Assembly (NCBI GenBank): GCA_947561585.1
Contig: CANNZV010001634.1
Span: forward strand, 1 to 64,000
Direction of reading: 5' to 3'
DNA length: 64,000 nucleotides
Source: Caprella mutica
Lineage: Eukaryota; Arthropoda; Malacostraca; Amphipoda; Caprellidae
The stretch's first letter is position 1, and each line of letters opens with the position of its first letter. The translations under genes and the position numbers were made by a program. Below, piece by piece: positions 27,501 through 42,500 of this stretch. The notes beneath the pieces were generated by a model that made no database searches, was not told the origin of the DNA, and saw only the letters and a list, made by a program, of their open reading frames with translations.

Positions 27501-30500
27501 TGATCAATCAAAATCTTTCGAGGTAAAAAAATTAACATATTTCTCCAATCGGAAGAGAAGTTCGATTCGTTCAAAGTTAGACAGCTCTTTTCAGATCAAA
27601 TTATTATCAACTCTGGCTTACAACTCTGGTATCGTTTCAAATGAAACTGTATAGATTACCAATAAAATGAACAGAAAACTTTTAAATTGATTGCAGCAAG
27701 AGTTAGAAAAATGTCTATAATACGAAATGTGTTCAATTTTGATTTAATTTGGTAACATAGTTTTTTATTACCATTCTATCAATGAAGAAGCAACAAACAT
27801 CCTGCACTAATTATTTGTCTGAAAAGTTTCATGTCATTCAATTGGTAGCATTGATCCAACTCTTCCAGTCCCTCGACTCATTGTACTGTTGTGTTCCTCT
27901 TCTGTGATGATGTAAATGGTCTGCATGTTCTCTCGTGTTGATATAGTACAGGTATCACATGCCCAGAATGATGTGGTTAAGAGCCTTGCATGAAAAACAC
28001 AGAAACAACTTAAGCTTTTTTTATCCTAGACCCGTATGGGTCAAGCGATCTGATGGTAGAACATTTTTTGTACTACCATCAGTCTATAACTCTATATGAC
28101 TGATGTTTGTTTATATACGTGAGTAATTCGATATTATCATCAGGCAATGCCGCTAGCGGAGTTGAAAGCGTTACAACCATGCAGTGTTGTGACACTGGAC
28201 ACGCTACTTGTTTGAAACAATTACGTTAGTCTTAGAAAAATCTGGTGTGTGTGGAGTAACGCTCTTGTTTGAGATCTGGTGACAAGAAGAAGAACTCAGG
28301 ATAGGTCTCTCAGTACAAAGAAATGGAACTTGCACCATTTCTACAACGGGACGACGTTGGGTGGAACAACCACACAGCACATAGCAACCCCGTCAGCTGC
28401 ACTCCGAAGCAACCATCATTGCATGGCGACTGGGCGAGGCCGTGATCTGGACTCACACGGCCGCACACCAGACAGCGTCTTTCACAACAAAACTGTAATC
28501 ATCTTGATATGAAACTGCGCAATACTCTACCTTGTAGTTAATATACCTTGCATGATACCCATACAATACACACTAAACTATAGTCAATAGTTTCAAATAT
28601 TCAACAACTATCAAAGCCATTAACTGAACAGTTTCCGTAAATATTTTGAAACTATATGTTCGAAATGAAAAATTCCTCTGCCATAACTTTGAGTTACATC
28701 ACTGCCACATAGTAAGTATAGGCTATATAGTTGAAAATTAATCTACAAAATTATTCGGGTTTTATGATAAAAAGAAAATGAATAGTAACACTTCACCACA
28801 TGATACCCATTCACATGCTACAGACGAGATGACACAACCGGTCTCTAGGAAAAAATAAGAAAATAAAAAATTTAAATCAGTTTTACAATGATTAATAGAA
28901 AATATCTATGAAAAAATTGAAAAAGTTATTATCAATTACTAAAAAGAAACAAGGATGGTGAGGTGCAACTGTACTTAATGAATAAGTGACTCTTACAAAT
29001 TCGAAAACTGGGAACAATTTGATAATTCGAGCAATTGTTCTTTCGAGCAATTTGATCATTCGAGCAATTGTTCACTCGATCAATTGTTCGTTCGAGCAAT
29101 TGTGTTTCGAACAATTGTTCATTCAGGCAATTGTCTTTCGAGCAATTTGCATCGGCGGGTCGTCTTTAGGTCTCATCATGTTAAACTTCTACATGGCTAA
29201 CCTTGAAAATAATATTTCAAATAATTTAAGCAACCAAAATTTATTACTGCAGATATATAGACGAAATCTGCCTGGTTGTGCAGCACGCCGGCATCCCTAG
29301 TGGCCTCAAATCAATGTTAAAGTCCTGAACTTCACTTACGAACAACAAAATAAATATAATAAAAACAATTTGATCGACGTCCATATTCAAAACATAAAAA
29401 ATCAATTTCACACCTCAGTCTATATGAAACCAATCCACTCAGGAGATATAATCAATTATAAAAGTAGAGATTCTCACAGATACAAAATTAGCGCAATAAA
29501 TAAACTAGGTACATATAAGCAACAGATAAACCTTGTACAAATAAATAAAAACATCTTAACAATTCCTACAGAAAGCTACAGCCCCAAAAATCGAAATTAT
29601 TTTGCGACAAGATTTTGTCACCATTTTCTATAGAAATTAAATGAGTAACTAATAGAAACAAACACAAAAGAACCTACTTAAAAGAGTAACTAGTGACATT
29701 AAACCAGAAATGAGAACTAAAGGAAACCATAACAGAGACCAATCCAAACGTTAAAATCATTTCTCATAGATACACGCAAATTTATATTTCATACTGGTTT
29801 AAAAATGGATTCTAAGAATTATTTATTTTGGAGATAATGAAACAAATTTCAAAACAACCTGTTTCATTTCTCATTTTATAAATACTGTTCACATATATTA
29901 TATGAACATACAAATGATAATAAATATATACTGTATTTGATTATATAATATATATATAGGCCTATTTATATAAAATCGTTGAATTAGAAAGTTAAAAAGT
30001 AAAATTTTGTTTCCATGAAGTCAGTTTTTTTTTCAAGCAGATGTGAACATCAGACGTTCTGATCGGGTTAAAAAGTTCTTCATTTGTTCTTTGAAAGTTT
30101 TTTAAAACTCATAAGCAAAGTCGAGCCTGCATGCAAGCCCATATTCTTGTATTCTAACTCATACAAAATGAAATGATTTAAAATTTAAGGAGTTGCAATT
30201 ATATAGTAACTTCGAGTTATGTCTCGCCCTTATTAGCTTCTCAGATTCCGGAAGGTTATATTTTAGACGTCATTTATTTATCATCTTGTTACATGCATAA
30301 CTCAAATTATCTTCTACCGAATTGCTTGTAATGTGATGGGACGATTGATCAATGTCCTGAAACCATCTGGTAAATTTTTGGAAGAGATCTGGTCAAAGCT
30401 CAAGGTCATTTATAACTGAATAAATTTTCGACCAAATTGCCTGATATTTTATTGAACGATTATTCATTATCCAGGAACCAGTTTTTTTAGATTTTGGGAG

Positions 30501-33500
30501 CAATAAAGTCAATGTCATTCATAACTTTAAAAATATTCAACTAAATTGCCTGAAATTTGGTGGGATAATTTATTAATATCCCGAAACCATTTGGTTATAT
30601 TTTGGGAGCGATCGGGTTAAAGGTCAAGCTCATTTATAAGCGGTGGCAAAGGTATGCGCGCGCTCTATGAGTGCCCATCATCTAGTTACTATTTGTAATA
30701 AGTATGAATTTTGATAATAAAAGTGAGACCTGCCTGTATTAGTTTCTACTATGTCGGAAAAAAAAAACACAATTGTTATTGTACTGCTTTGCATAGATAC
30801 AAAATTTAGTAATACAGTTCATGCTGTTTCTTATTTCTAATTTTGACTAATATAAATATTATTAAAACTTAAGACGAGTGGCCAATTCGAAAGGTGCTTA
30901 ACCCAATAGGAAAAAGCTGTTTGGTAATTTTCATCACTCAATAATACTTCTCTTACCTAAATTGACAGTCAAATAAGCAGAACGATTCATGAGATGTCTA
31001 ACCGAAACAGGTTACAATTCTCCAACATTTAACTTCCTGTTGCAAGATGCCCCGCGCCACACATTTAAAACTGTCTAATATAGTACCTACTCGTGAACTT
31101 TTGTGCTGAAGTGAGGGACATTATTTAGTGAGTGGTGAGCACTTCCAGTAACAATCTATCACTAATGAATCACCTATACAATGTAGCAAAAATTGTAATG
31201 TAGCTTCCTGTCCATCTTTATCAATGGACATTTTTTTCCAGAATAAAATTGAATGCAGATGAGGCATTTGAAAATGTTGAAAAGTCTTCATTCCGTGTCC
31301 CTTGAAATTGAGTGTTACAACAGTATTTACTACTCATTACTATTATGCGAGCAAGTATCGCATAGTCGGATGATTATCTCTCATTCCATTGAAAAAGATA
31401 GTGTACGCGCGTTCTGCATCAACTTGGTGAAATGATTTTTCAGTTTCGTTTTTTTTTTCATCTTAGTATAGAATTTTAATGTACCGAAAAATCTATTTTT
31501 CAAATAAAAATCGAAATACATTCAAAATTTCAGACATATGCTAAATTTGTTATTATTAAGCTTCTAACCAGATACTTATCTGAGTATTTTTGAAAGACTG
31601 TGTGAGAAAACGTGGACTGTCCGAAAGTTAGGCTCAAGACAATTGAGCCAAGACTGTTGTGTCTAGAAACAATTGAGACAGCAGACACACTAAAGAGGTG
31701 TTACTTTGTTAGTACAGTATTAGTCTATCAAACGTCTTCAATTCAGTTAATTAATATAAAACAGACTCTGTTGTTACAGACGGACTCTACTACAAACCGA
31801 GGTATTAAGATTTTGCAATTGTTTACAAAAATGTTGCAAAGATTAATATTTAACTTTTACTTAATGCTTTATTTCTTTGTTTCCAGTCTGTTTGTGTGAG
31901 CAAATCAGGCCATTTCAACACTCGTTGAAAATAATTCCCAATTAGTACCATTTGTCTTTGCAAGAATGACGAACATTTTCATTGTTACCGATTTTTCTTT
32001 TTGTTAGCTATGATGTTTTGGTTTCAAACAAATTTGTAATGTTTTTGGAGTTTTAGTGAAATATAACGGACGAGTAAGATTCTTTCACCTATTTTTGAAT
32101 TAAATACTGATGGAACCATGAAAACACTCGAATTTTATTTTCTGTAAAAACAATTCATTATCAATTTTTTTTGTCTTAGGCCACAAATTCCATCGAACGC
32201 GTTATATGGTAATAATAATAATTATAAAATAACGGTAAGTATATGAAAGAGTAAAAGGAACACAAATTACCGTTTACTCGGACAATAATAGTGAAATTGT
32301 TATCGGCTATTAAATAATTGCGATTATGCATTTGGTATTCAAATATCGAATATAAATTACCAAAGATTAAGTAAATCGTCAGCTATACAGATGTTAATGA
32401 ACCTCATTTTTTCATCCCCGTACGAATAACATAGGAATATTTCGCTGATAAGTTAAGTTGGAACGACGGTCACTTTACTTTGGTGGTGTATTGGACTACT
32501 TCCCTAATCTTTGTAAAGTTTGTACTCTGCCGACACCGATGGTTGGGACACTTAGCTGAACGGACATTTGGCTGAAATATTTTTTATTTTATAAACAAGA
32601 AATGGGATAGTTATAGTATTTAATATGATAAAATAATAACTTTGTTCGAAAGTATGAAGAGAAGCTCTTCACCACCCCTTCTATGATTATGAAAGAATTT
32701 AAATAGATTACCAATAGATGCATGCAGTTCGTAATATGGATACACATTTTGTACATATGAAAATTTGTTTTCCTTTTTATAGAATAACTTCGAATATATG
32801 AAAATAAAAAAAATGACATTAACTGGATTCTGCAGTTCGTAATATTGATACACAGTAAATAAAAGTCTTTCAGCCAAATGTCCGTTCGGCCAAACTTACG
32901 CTAAATCTACTTTCGGCCAAGTGTTCAGGACAAAGTGTAATCGGCCAAGTGTCCGCACACGGCCACAGATACTTAGAAATCATGACACCGATATCTAAAA
33001 AAAGACTGACATAACGATTACTGATAACATAATTATTGCCAATACTGATTCTTGGTATTGTTAACCTGCCGATAACCAAAATTCACTAATACTCCGATAC
33101 CGATACCTAAAAAATGGCCGATATTACGAGCACCAATATACATAGATAGTATCGGTACAGCCCTTCAAGGAACAGCTGGTAAAACTGTTCGTGCAGTATA
33201 TTTCGTTTATCTGATCAGCTTCCTCATTTACCTTTCAATTTAATTTATATGTTAATATCGAAACAATTTATTTGTCATACAGAGTAGTACAGCTAAAGAA
33301 GAGGTGCTTTTGATCACGGATCCAAAAGCGCGCGGCCTAGTTCAAACGGGCGTTTTATAATTCGCGTTAGGCCCATACTATATTGGCAGTTCCACCGCCG
33401 CGGTGCCACTGCCCTGTTTACGCATCTTCAATTAATCACGGTTAAATTAATGGAGAAGCAAAGTTGCGTAGTATACTGGCGTTGCTACCGCCTTGGCAGT

Positions 33501-36500
33501 CTGCGTTGCTACGGCGCTATAGTCGGTGGCACCGCATCTGGACGCATTACCACCGACGCGGTAGCACCGCTTGCAAAGTATACTGGGCAGTTTCACCGCA
33601 GCAGTCAAAGTATAAGCACATACATAGACCAGTTTAAAATAAAAGATATCCCAATACAGCTAATATGTAAAAAAATATGTCTATATTTCTTATAAATAAT
33701 TCTTAACATTAATTTTTATTTACTTAATTCTCTATATACGTATATATTTATTTACATAAATTTTTATTTAGATACATATTTTTTTATATAGCTACATTTT
33801 TTACATAATATTTTTAAATTATATATATTTCCTTTTATTATTGATTCCCCATTAATTTTGAATCAACACTCAATTTCTATTTAAACCCTGTCATTTATAA
33901 CGGGGAGAGTACACTAGTTTTTAACATCTAGCGACTGTTTGTACGTTAACGTGATACCAATTATTCTTACAACATCTCGCTATTGCATTATTTCTGATGT
34001 TATTATTAGGTATATTTTAAGATATCTCCTAATGCGAAAATTATATTTTTGTGATGGTAAATTTTCATTCATATATAATCTCATATAGACCTAATTCATT
34101 TTTGTATAATTTGAACATGTTCGGTTTTTTTGTTGATCATAGTTCACGCCAAAAATCAAACATTCCGCTGCGCTAAAAGTTAGCTTTTTATAAAAGCTTA
34201 AATTTAGCTTTTTATAAAAGCTTAAAGTTAGCTTTTTATAAAAACTAAGAGTTAGCTTTTTATAAAATCAAAAAGTTAGCTTTTTATATAAGTTAGTTTT
34301 ATACGTATAGAAGCTAAAAGTTAGCTTTTTATATTGCTCTAGAAATGAGCTGGTAGAATAATTAAAATAATCGTTAATCTTATAGAGCTGCGTGCATACT
34401 TCAAAATTTTTCAGTCAATATACACCTATAACTGAATAGTGTTATAAATTTATTATTTTTAGAATAGCAACAGAATTCTTGCGACAGATAACTAAAACTC
34501 AAATAGGTACCAATAGCAAATTTAGAAGAATCATTCACTTGCATAGCCTATATCCCTAACATTTTTTTAATAATCTGTAATGCCAATTGATGTTTAAAAC
34601 ATTGTATAGATTGGAAAAAAACACTGCAAAACGAATCTGGCGCGGTTCCACAGCCCACTATACTTTGCAAGCAGTGAGAACGCGGCGGAAACGCCGCGTT
34701 CTCACCGCCTAGTATACTTTGGATTTTAGGAAGCAGTAGTAAAGCAGTGGCACAGCGGCGGTGGAACTGCTAGTATAGTATGGGCCTTATATATAATTAT
34801 GCGACCGAATGAAATGCCGGCAACAAAAATCCAGAAACGCGTGTTCGCTAGAAGCTTGAAACGAAACCCGCGTTTTTAAGTGTGTAAAGTGTACACATCT
34901 ATTGAACTTCTAAACTTCTAGTAACTCGAAACGTGCGTTCGAAACTGTTTAAATTGTCAAATTGGTGAATTAAAGTTCCCTTCACCTCACTGCTGGAACC
35001 ACAATGACAGAGGCAGGCTGATTTCTCTCACGAATCACGATGACTGACTTAATTAAACCAGTTACCATCCTGGTTTAAAGCAGGCCCTAGAGTCACTAGA
35101 CGATGAAATTCTGTTTTCAGTCGGTTGACTTAAACGTACAGCAGGCCTGGACCATCAAGCAAACCTTCAATCTGTTTTTATAAAAAAACTGTCTTATTGA
35201 GTGTTTTTTTTAGTAGGACTGTCTGTCCTGATGTTAACACTTCCGTTGTGAATCGACGAAATACTGACGCAATGTTTTATCGAAGTTGCCCTAGGGCTAG
35301 ATGGTCAAACATCAGTGATTGAGCTTGAGTCAATCAAACTTTCTATCAATCACCGTTAATGCTTGAGTCAATCGTCAAAAACGGTCCATCATGCTTTATT
35401 CAAATAATTTGAAACTTATACCTCGTAGTTAGTTTTAGCAATTTTCAGTTATAATGTTAATGATATCACTGACGGGTAAATAAAGTGATTTAAACTATCA
35501 TCATCTAGGGAAGAGAGACTGTCCTTTGTGGTTATTGATTTTTAAATGTTCATTAGTTCATATGTCAACAAAAGTATGTATCCTCTTCGTATAGACTTTT
35601 ATGATCACAATGAATAAAATTATAAAAAAATAACTATATCATTTCGAGAAAACATAATTTTAGTTCATTTTTAAGGGTATTTTTTTCAACAAATGTACTA
35701 ATTAAGAAATAATTAGGTTGTGTGAATGCAGAGGTATGAAATCCGAAGAGCTTACTCTCGTTGCTGGGACTCGATTAACTCCTTTAAGTTATAACTAAAT
35801 TAGAGGGGCTATATTAATGCATCCTGGCACTAAAGGATTCGCTTTATCAGATTTATGATAAAAAATATTGAACATTGTTGTGCAGAATATAAATCATATA
35901 TGATAGTCATTATTAAGAACATAAACACGCGGGAAAATCTCATCAAATATATGCCAAACAACATTTCAGGAATGTTTCGTAATTTGAATAATAGTATTTG
36001 AACGCATTCTACTGAGAATAGTCTTAATCATTCTTTAGAGGAGATAATAAAATACTTCTTTCTTTCTCAGTTCTTTCAGTTCCACCTTAAATGAAGAAGC
36101 TGAATTATGTGATGAAGATTTTAAATTGTTCGAAACATTGCATGCAATATTTCATTTAAACTCCAAACTTTGTATTGATCAAAGTAAAATTTGATGTTGT
36201 TTATTTATATATTTTGACAGATTAATATGCATGTGTATATACGTGTTTTTGAAATGCACCTTTGGGCTTCAATTGTTTTTAATTAAGTAACATTCGACTC
36301 CTTCAATGCACTCTATTACTCTAAGAGTCTAAATCTAATATTACTTAACATTTCAATGAAGTTACTGAATAGATTAATTGAACTGAGAAATGATAACCAC
36401 TTTGAGCAGAACAGTCAAAATCTAACTCTTATAAATGCTTCCATAGAATATAAAATGATTAGATACAACTATTATTGATTAAATACTATACATTTGAAAA

Positions 36501-39500
36501 ATTTCGTAATACAGTGGAACTCCTCAAATCCGAACATACAGGGTGTCCCAAAAAAATCGGAACTTAAATTCAAACTAGTGTATCTCAACAACTATTGAAG
36601 GTACAGTTTTCTTGTAGGTATCATTTTTTTTTAAATCTTCTTCATCCACAGTTTATTTTTGTGAATATTATAACGATTTTATTGAAGTGTGGTGAAAATG
36701 GCTTTGCGCAAATGGTCAACAAACGGACAGTGAAGTAAGTTCAAACATTGAAAATATCTTTATTAGACAACAACCTCATCAATAAAACATTTTTAAGAGT
36801 ATTGTTGGGAATGTTTTCAAATATCGGCAATCTGGAGAAATGTGCTCAAGTACAAAAAGGAAGGCACAAGTTTAAATTTTATCAAGAGTCGTTCAGGTCG
36901 CAAGAAGATCTGAAGACAAAATCAATTTTTTCAGCAACTTCTTTTAGAAAATATAAATGTTTGAATGGTTTAAATAACTGCTAAACATAACCTACAATGC
37001 CACCCGTAAAAATGAAAGTTGAACGTCAACTTCTTGAAACGGATTTTTCACACCGTATAAACATTAAAAACATGTTTATTTTGTAGAGGGATGAAGCTGT
37101 ATTTTACATGAACGTAGAAGTAATTAATCAGAACATTCGGCAAAATGCTCCACAGAATAGCAGTCTTGATTTTAATTTTGACCGATGTTATCAATGTGGA
37201 AATCAAAATCATCACTCTAATTTTCATTTTGTAGAGGTTGCATGAACGACCCCTGTTAAAATTTATAAAATTGTACTTTCTTTTTTGTGCTTAAACACAT
37301 GTATTTATTTATAATCGAGAATTATTTGAATACTCTCAAAACCAGGAAATAAAACTGTTTTATTAATGGGCCTATTGTCTAATAAAGATACTTTTAATAT
37401 ATAAACCATTTGTGCAAAGCTATTTTCACCACGCATCCATAAACTCTTATGGTATTCACAAAAATGAATAAAAATTGAAGACGGTTTCAACAAACAAAAT
37501 GATACTTGAAAGAAAACTAAAGAACCAGAGAGACGATACTAATAACTTATTTAATACTTATTAATGAAAGATTTTATGCTTCCTCCAATTCGAAATTCTA
37601 ATTTTTGGATTCGAAGAGTTCGATTATTCAGGGTGACCCACAAAAAAGTGTACTCAACTTTGAATTATTATTGATAGCAAATAAATTCAAAATAAATAAA
37701 ACTAAGAAATAGATTCGTTCATGTAAGCTATTCATTCTACCACCATCATTGTTATTTTATTGATGAGGACCTAAAGGCGAACCCATTGATATTTATAGTA
37801 ATTTACAGTTGGATGTACTTGTTTTGTGGGTCACTCTGTATATGATATTGTACGTTGCATTCAAAATGTTTTATAAATATTTTGACAACAATGGAAATTA
37901 CGATATAGACTAAGCCTTGCAATAATGAGTTGTTTAAATACACACGTGTCGATACAGTAGCGCCATAGATTTGTTAGCGGCAATAATGCGTACTTATTGC
38001 GATAATGATTATGTTTTTATTTAATCAAATATTCCTATTTCAGTTAAATGAATTCTCATACTTATGAAACAGATATATGAGAATAAATTCATGGAATAAA
38101 TAAACTCCAATCTTTCTATACACATGCAGTAAAAAGAATATAGAAGTAACCTCAAAATATTTATTATCGTGTTTTAAGCAAGCTCTCTATGCAGCACCAC
38201 AGGGAGTTGCCCCATCGCTTATTCCTCCCTAATCATGAAATATTTAATCTGTTATGCAATTTATGAACCATTCTGAGCCTCAATTACATGCTAGCATATT
38301 GGTCCTAGCTTAACAGAAAACCATTAGATTATCGTTTTTGTTTCGCAGCACATAAGTTGGAAGTTATAGGCTTGATATAAGATTTACACAATCAAATAGC
38401 TGTTTATTTGCACCAGAAGTTTATTCTTGAAAATTTGAATGGACTTGAATATCTTTTAATGTTAATTTTTTTCTTTTCTTTTGTACAAATATAATTATCA
38501 CTATTAAATTTTATATATTTATTTCAGATTGTTAATCATTAGCAACTCCCTGCATACCAGCAATAGTCAATATCACTATCAAACTATTCTGATAAAATCC
38601 TATCAGTATTTATTCTAATAAACAATATAATTGTTACCAAAATATTAGTAACCAAAAGATACAAATTATTGTTATCTTCGGGTAAAGTACCTTTCTATTT
38701 TACATTCCGATCAGGTATTTTCTTATCATTTGAAATGACATGAATGAATTAAAATGGCATGAAATAGATTTAGTGAAATGTGTATAAACAGCTTTTCAAA
38801 TACTTATGAAATAATTATTATTGATATATCATTATTCTAGAGGTTGGTTAACATTTTTATTTGATTAACAGGCGACTTTTTGCATTAATCCATTTGATAG
38901 TGTATGGTTTGTGTAACTAAAGATAGAGATAATTACTATCATAAATAATGTGCTGTCTAGTAAAGATTTATTCATTCTAAAGAAATATCCATTAATTATA
39001 TTAGTGTTGCAGCTGCGAGTTATTTGATGATGAAATAGAAGTTAGATTAAACAAAATCTACCACTACAAAAATCAAAATTTTATATATAAGTTTAATAAT
39101 GTTTTATATGCTATTCAATTTTACTGTCTTATTCTTTGGTAAATTTCAGAATATGATTCTATATATACAGTATTAATAAACAAAGCTAATTTGGGTTATA
39201 CTTTATTTACAAACCCCTTTCTGTAAATATAGCACCTAGCTTTGACCCGATCACTCCCAAAATATATCAAAATAGTTCCTGCATATTGACCAATTGTTCC
39301 ACCAAGTTTCATGTAATATGGTGCAATACTTTTTGAGTTATAAATGACCTTGACCTTTTACCGGATCGCTTCCAAAATTTTACCAGATCGTTCCTGGTCA
39401 TTGACCAATTGAACCATCAAATTTCAGACAATTTGGTTGAATACTTTTTGAGTTACAATTGGCCTTGACCTTGATCTTTGACCTTTGACCCTATCACTCC

Positions 39501-42500
39501 CAAAATCTATCAAAATGGTTCCTGCATAATGACCAATCGTTCCACCAAGTTTCATGCAATTTGGTTCGAAGCAATATGGTTCGTTCAATTTGGTTGAACA
39601 CTTTTTCAGTTAAGCGAATAACAAGATGATAAATAAATAAATTCCGATGAAAATATAACCTTCCGCAAGATTGCGAAGGTAATAATTGCAGTTTCCGTTT
39701 AATTTGATAATAATTTTTATTTCTATAGAATTGAAAGTTATTTTATAAAACGGAAATTAATTCTACTATGTACATATAATGTGTATCCATATTACGAACT
39801 TCAGCCTCCTGTTAATTCATTAAATGTAAATTTATGAAGTGAAGAGCGAGTGAGACGACAAAAAAAGTTTCCATCCTTTTATTTTTCTAGAGCTTTCGAA
39901 TAATTCAATATTCATTATCAATATCCTAATTTTGACTAATTTTAAACAAATTAAGTAGAAATAAGAAGTATTATGGATACCTAAATTAATAAAGTCACCT
40001 AATTAATTCACAAATAATAAAGAAAAAGGAAAAATCAAAGAAATAATAAGTTATTAACCCAAAATAGCTAAGTTAAATGAACTTGCTTGTTCATTGAGCG
40101 ATGGAGACTGTTTATGAATGTATATAGATTCCAATAAACGAATATCACACTGGTTTGAAGTTTGCAAAATTTTGAAATTTTCTTCCTTAATTGGGTGATT
40201 ATTATCTAAAGAATGATTACGAATTGAACTATATGGTGGGGAGCTATAGGGGTTATTTGTTCTAAAGGATATTCCCTTATGCTGAGAAATTCTCACCTTT
40301 AACTGCATCATGGTCTCACCAATGTAAGTGGACTGGCACTGTCCACATGAGTATTTATAAATGAGACCAGATGACAGTAAAGGTGGGATTTTATCTTTAT
40401 AAGGGAAAAATGAACCAATAGTGGTTTCATTTTTGAAAACAAAATTTAGTTTAATTTGGGGGTAAAATTTGTTAAGTAATGAGTTAAGTTCTTGTTTACA
40501 TTTAATGCTTGAATCACACAAATAAGGAAGGGATACGAAAATGTCAAATTTAGGAACAGTTAATTTAGGTTTAAGTGGAGTATGAACTGAATTTAAGAAT
40601 TTAGAGACAAAATTATCAAATAAATTTTGAGGATAACGATTACCAGAGAAAAAATTACGCAAGTGTGATAATTCGGCATCAAAATCTATATAATTCGAGC
40701 AAATCGCATACGCTCTATGAACAAGACAAGTAATTAAATTAACTTTGTAAGATGTCGGTATGAAAGAATCAAATCTTAATCCCAATCCTGTGAATGTCTT
40801 TTTACGATAAACTTTAGTGGTAAAACTATTATCAATACGATTAATGTCTACATCTAAAAAATTTAGGCAGTTATTTTTCTCAATGTCCGAAGTGAATTTA
40901 ATATTAGAATGCTTCGTGTTCAAATAGTTATGAAATAGATTAATATGAGAATGATCAGAAAACAGTAGGAAGATATCATCTACATATCTACGATAAAATT
41001 TAGGTTTAAATTCTAAGGGGCAATCATCTAGCCAACGTTGTTCATGAAAACATAAAAAGACATTCGCAAGAATGTTTTCAACCTTTACTTTGTAAATTTT
41101 GTTTTCAACCTTTACTTTTCACTTCATAAATTTACTAAGATTTCCAAGAAGGAAGCCAATTACTGAAATTCATTAAATGTTTAATTCTTTCCATCGAATT
41201 TTAAAGTTATTTATTAAAAGGAAAATTAATTTCAATATGTGCATAATGTATATCCATTTGAATTGCTCAACAATTTGAATTTTTTCATAATCATGGATTT
41301 CATGGCAAATATAAGGGGAGGAAAAAGCTTCTCTTCATTCTTTTGAACTTGTTATCATTGGTTATTAAATTATTTGAAGTTATTATTTTGAATAATATTA
41401 CTATCCAGCTTTTATCAAAATAAATATATTTAAGCCAAATGTCCGTTCGGCCAAATGTCAGTTCGGCCAAGTGTCCTTCGGCCAAGAGTCCGTCAACCAA
41501 TTATTCATCACATTTTTTAACTAATATGTATTTATAAGATATGTAGTTTCCGAAGAGAGTAACGAATTTAGACAAATGACATTCTAAGTATGGTCACTAA
41601 AGGTTATCAGTTTGTATCGTTATGATGTCTATCTCTGAAGTAGACAATTAAAGAAGATAAGTTGGTTGTCTTTTCTCGAAATATGGGGAAGAATATAGCC
41701 GCCTATATATTTTCACATTTGCTATTCACGAGAGAGATCAATTCCCTTGCTTTAATATTAAGTTATAATAAGCCTCAGTACAATGAAATCCTACTTTAAA
41801 TACCTCATAAATTATTCCTCTGCAATGTGTACGCAATCAAAGGAGAGTCAAATTTGTATTCAATGAGGAATTTACAACGAGAGTACCATCGACTTACTTT
41901 CCATAGATGACATAAATCCTCTTGCACATTTGGTATTCAATCAACGAGTGAAAGACTGTTGTCACACGAAAGAAATGAACTCTATGGAATTGCATCTGGT
42001 ACATTAAAGCTCTTGTCATCGTATTCTACCCATAGATTGATTTTACATACAATTAAGGCTTACAATCTTGTTCTTGCAAGAAAGGAATGTTAAAAAAGAC
42101 ATATCTTATATTTTGAAGAAAATCATCAGTACTATCGAGTAAATCACTTAGAATCTTTACTTTTCATTAATAACACACCCTTTACTTTTCATCAATTGCA
42201 CACCCTTTACTTTTCATCAATTGCACAACCTTTACTTTTCATCAATTGCACAACCTTTACTTTTCATCAATTGCACAACCTTTACTTTTCATCAATTGCA
42301 CAACCTTTACTTTTCATCAATTGCACAACCTTTACTTTTCATCAATTACACAACCTTTACTTTTCATCAATTGCACAACCTTTACTTTTCATCAATTGCA
42401 CAACCTTTACTTTTCATCAATTGCACAACCTTTACTTTTCATCAATTGCACAACCTTTACTTTTCATCAATTGCACAACCTTTACTTTTCATCAATTACA

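Noticed and set aside
28986..29300. 104-codon plus-strand frame
   Set aside because: Most of it translates the 16-bp word array.
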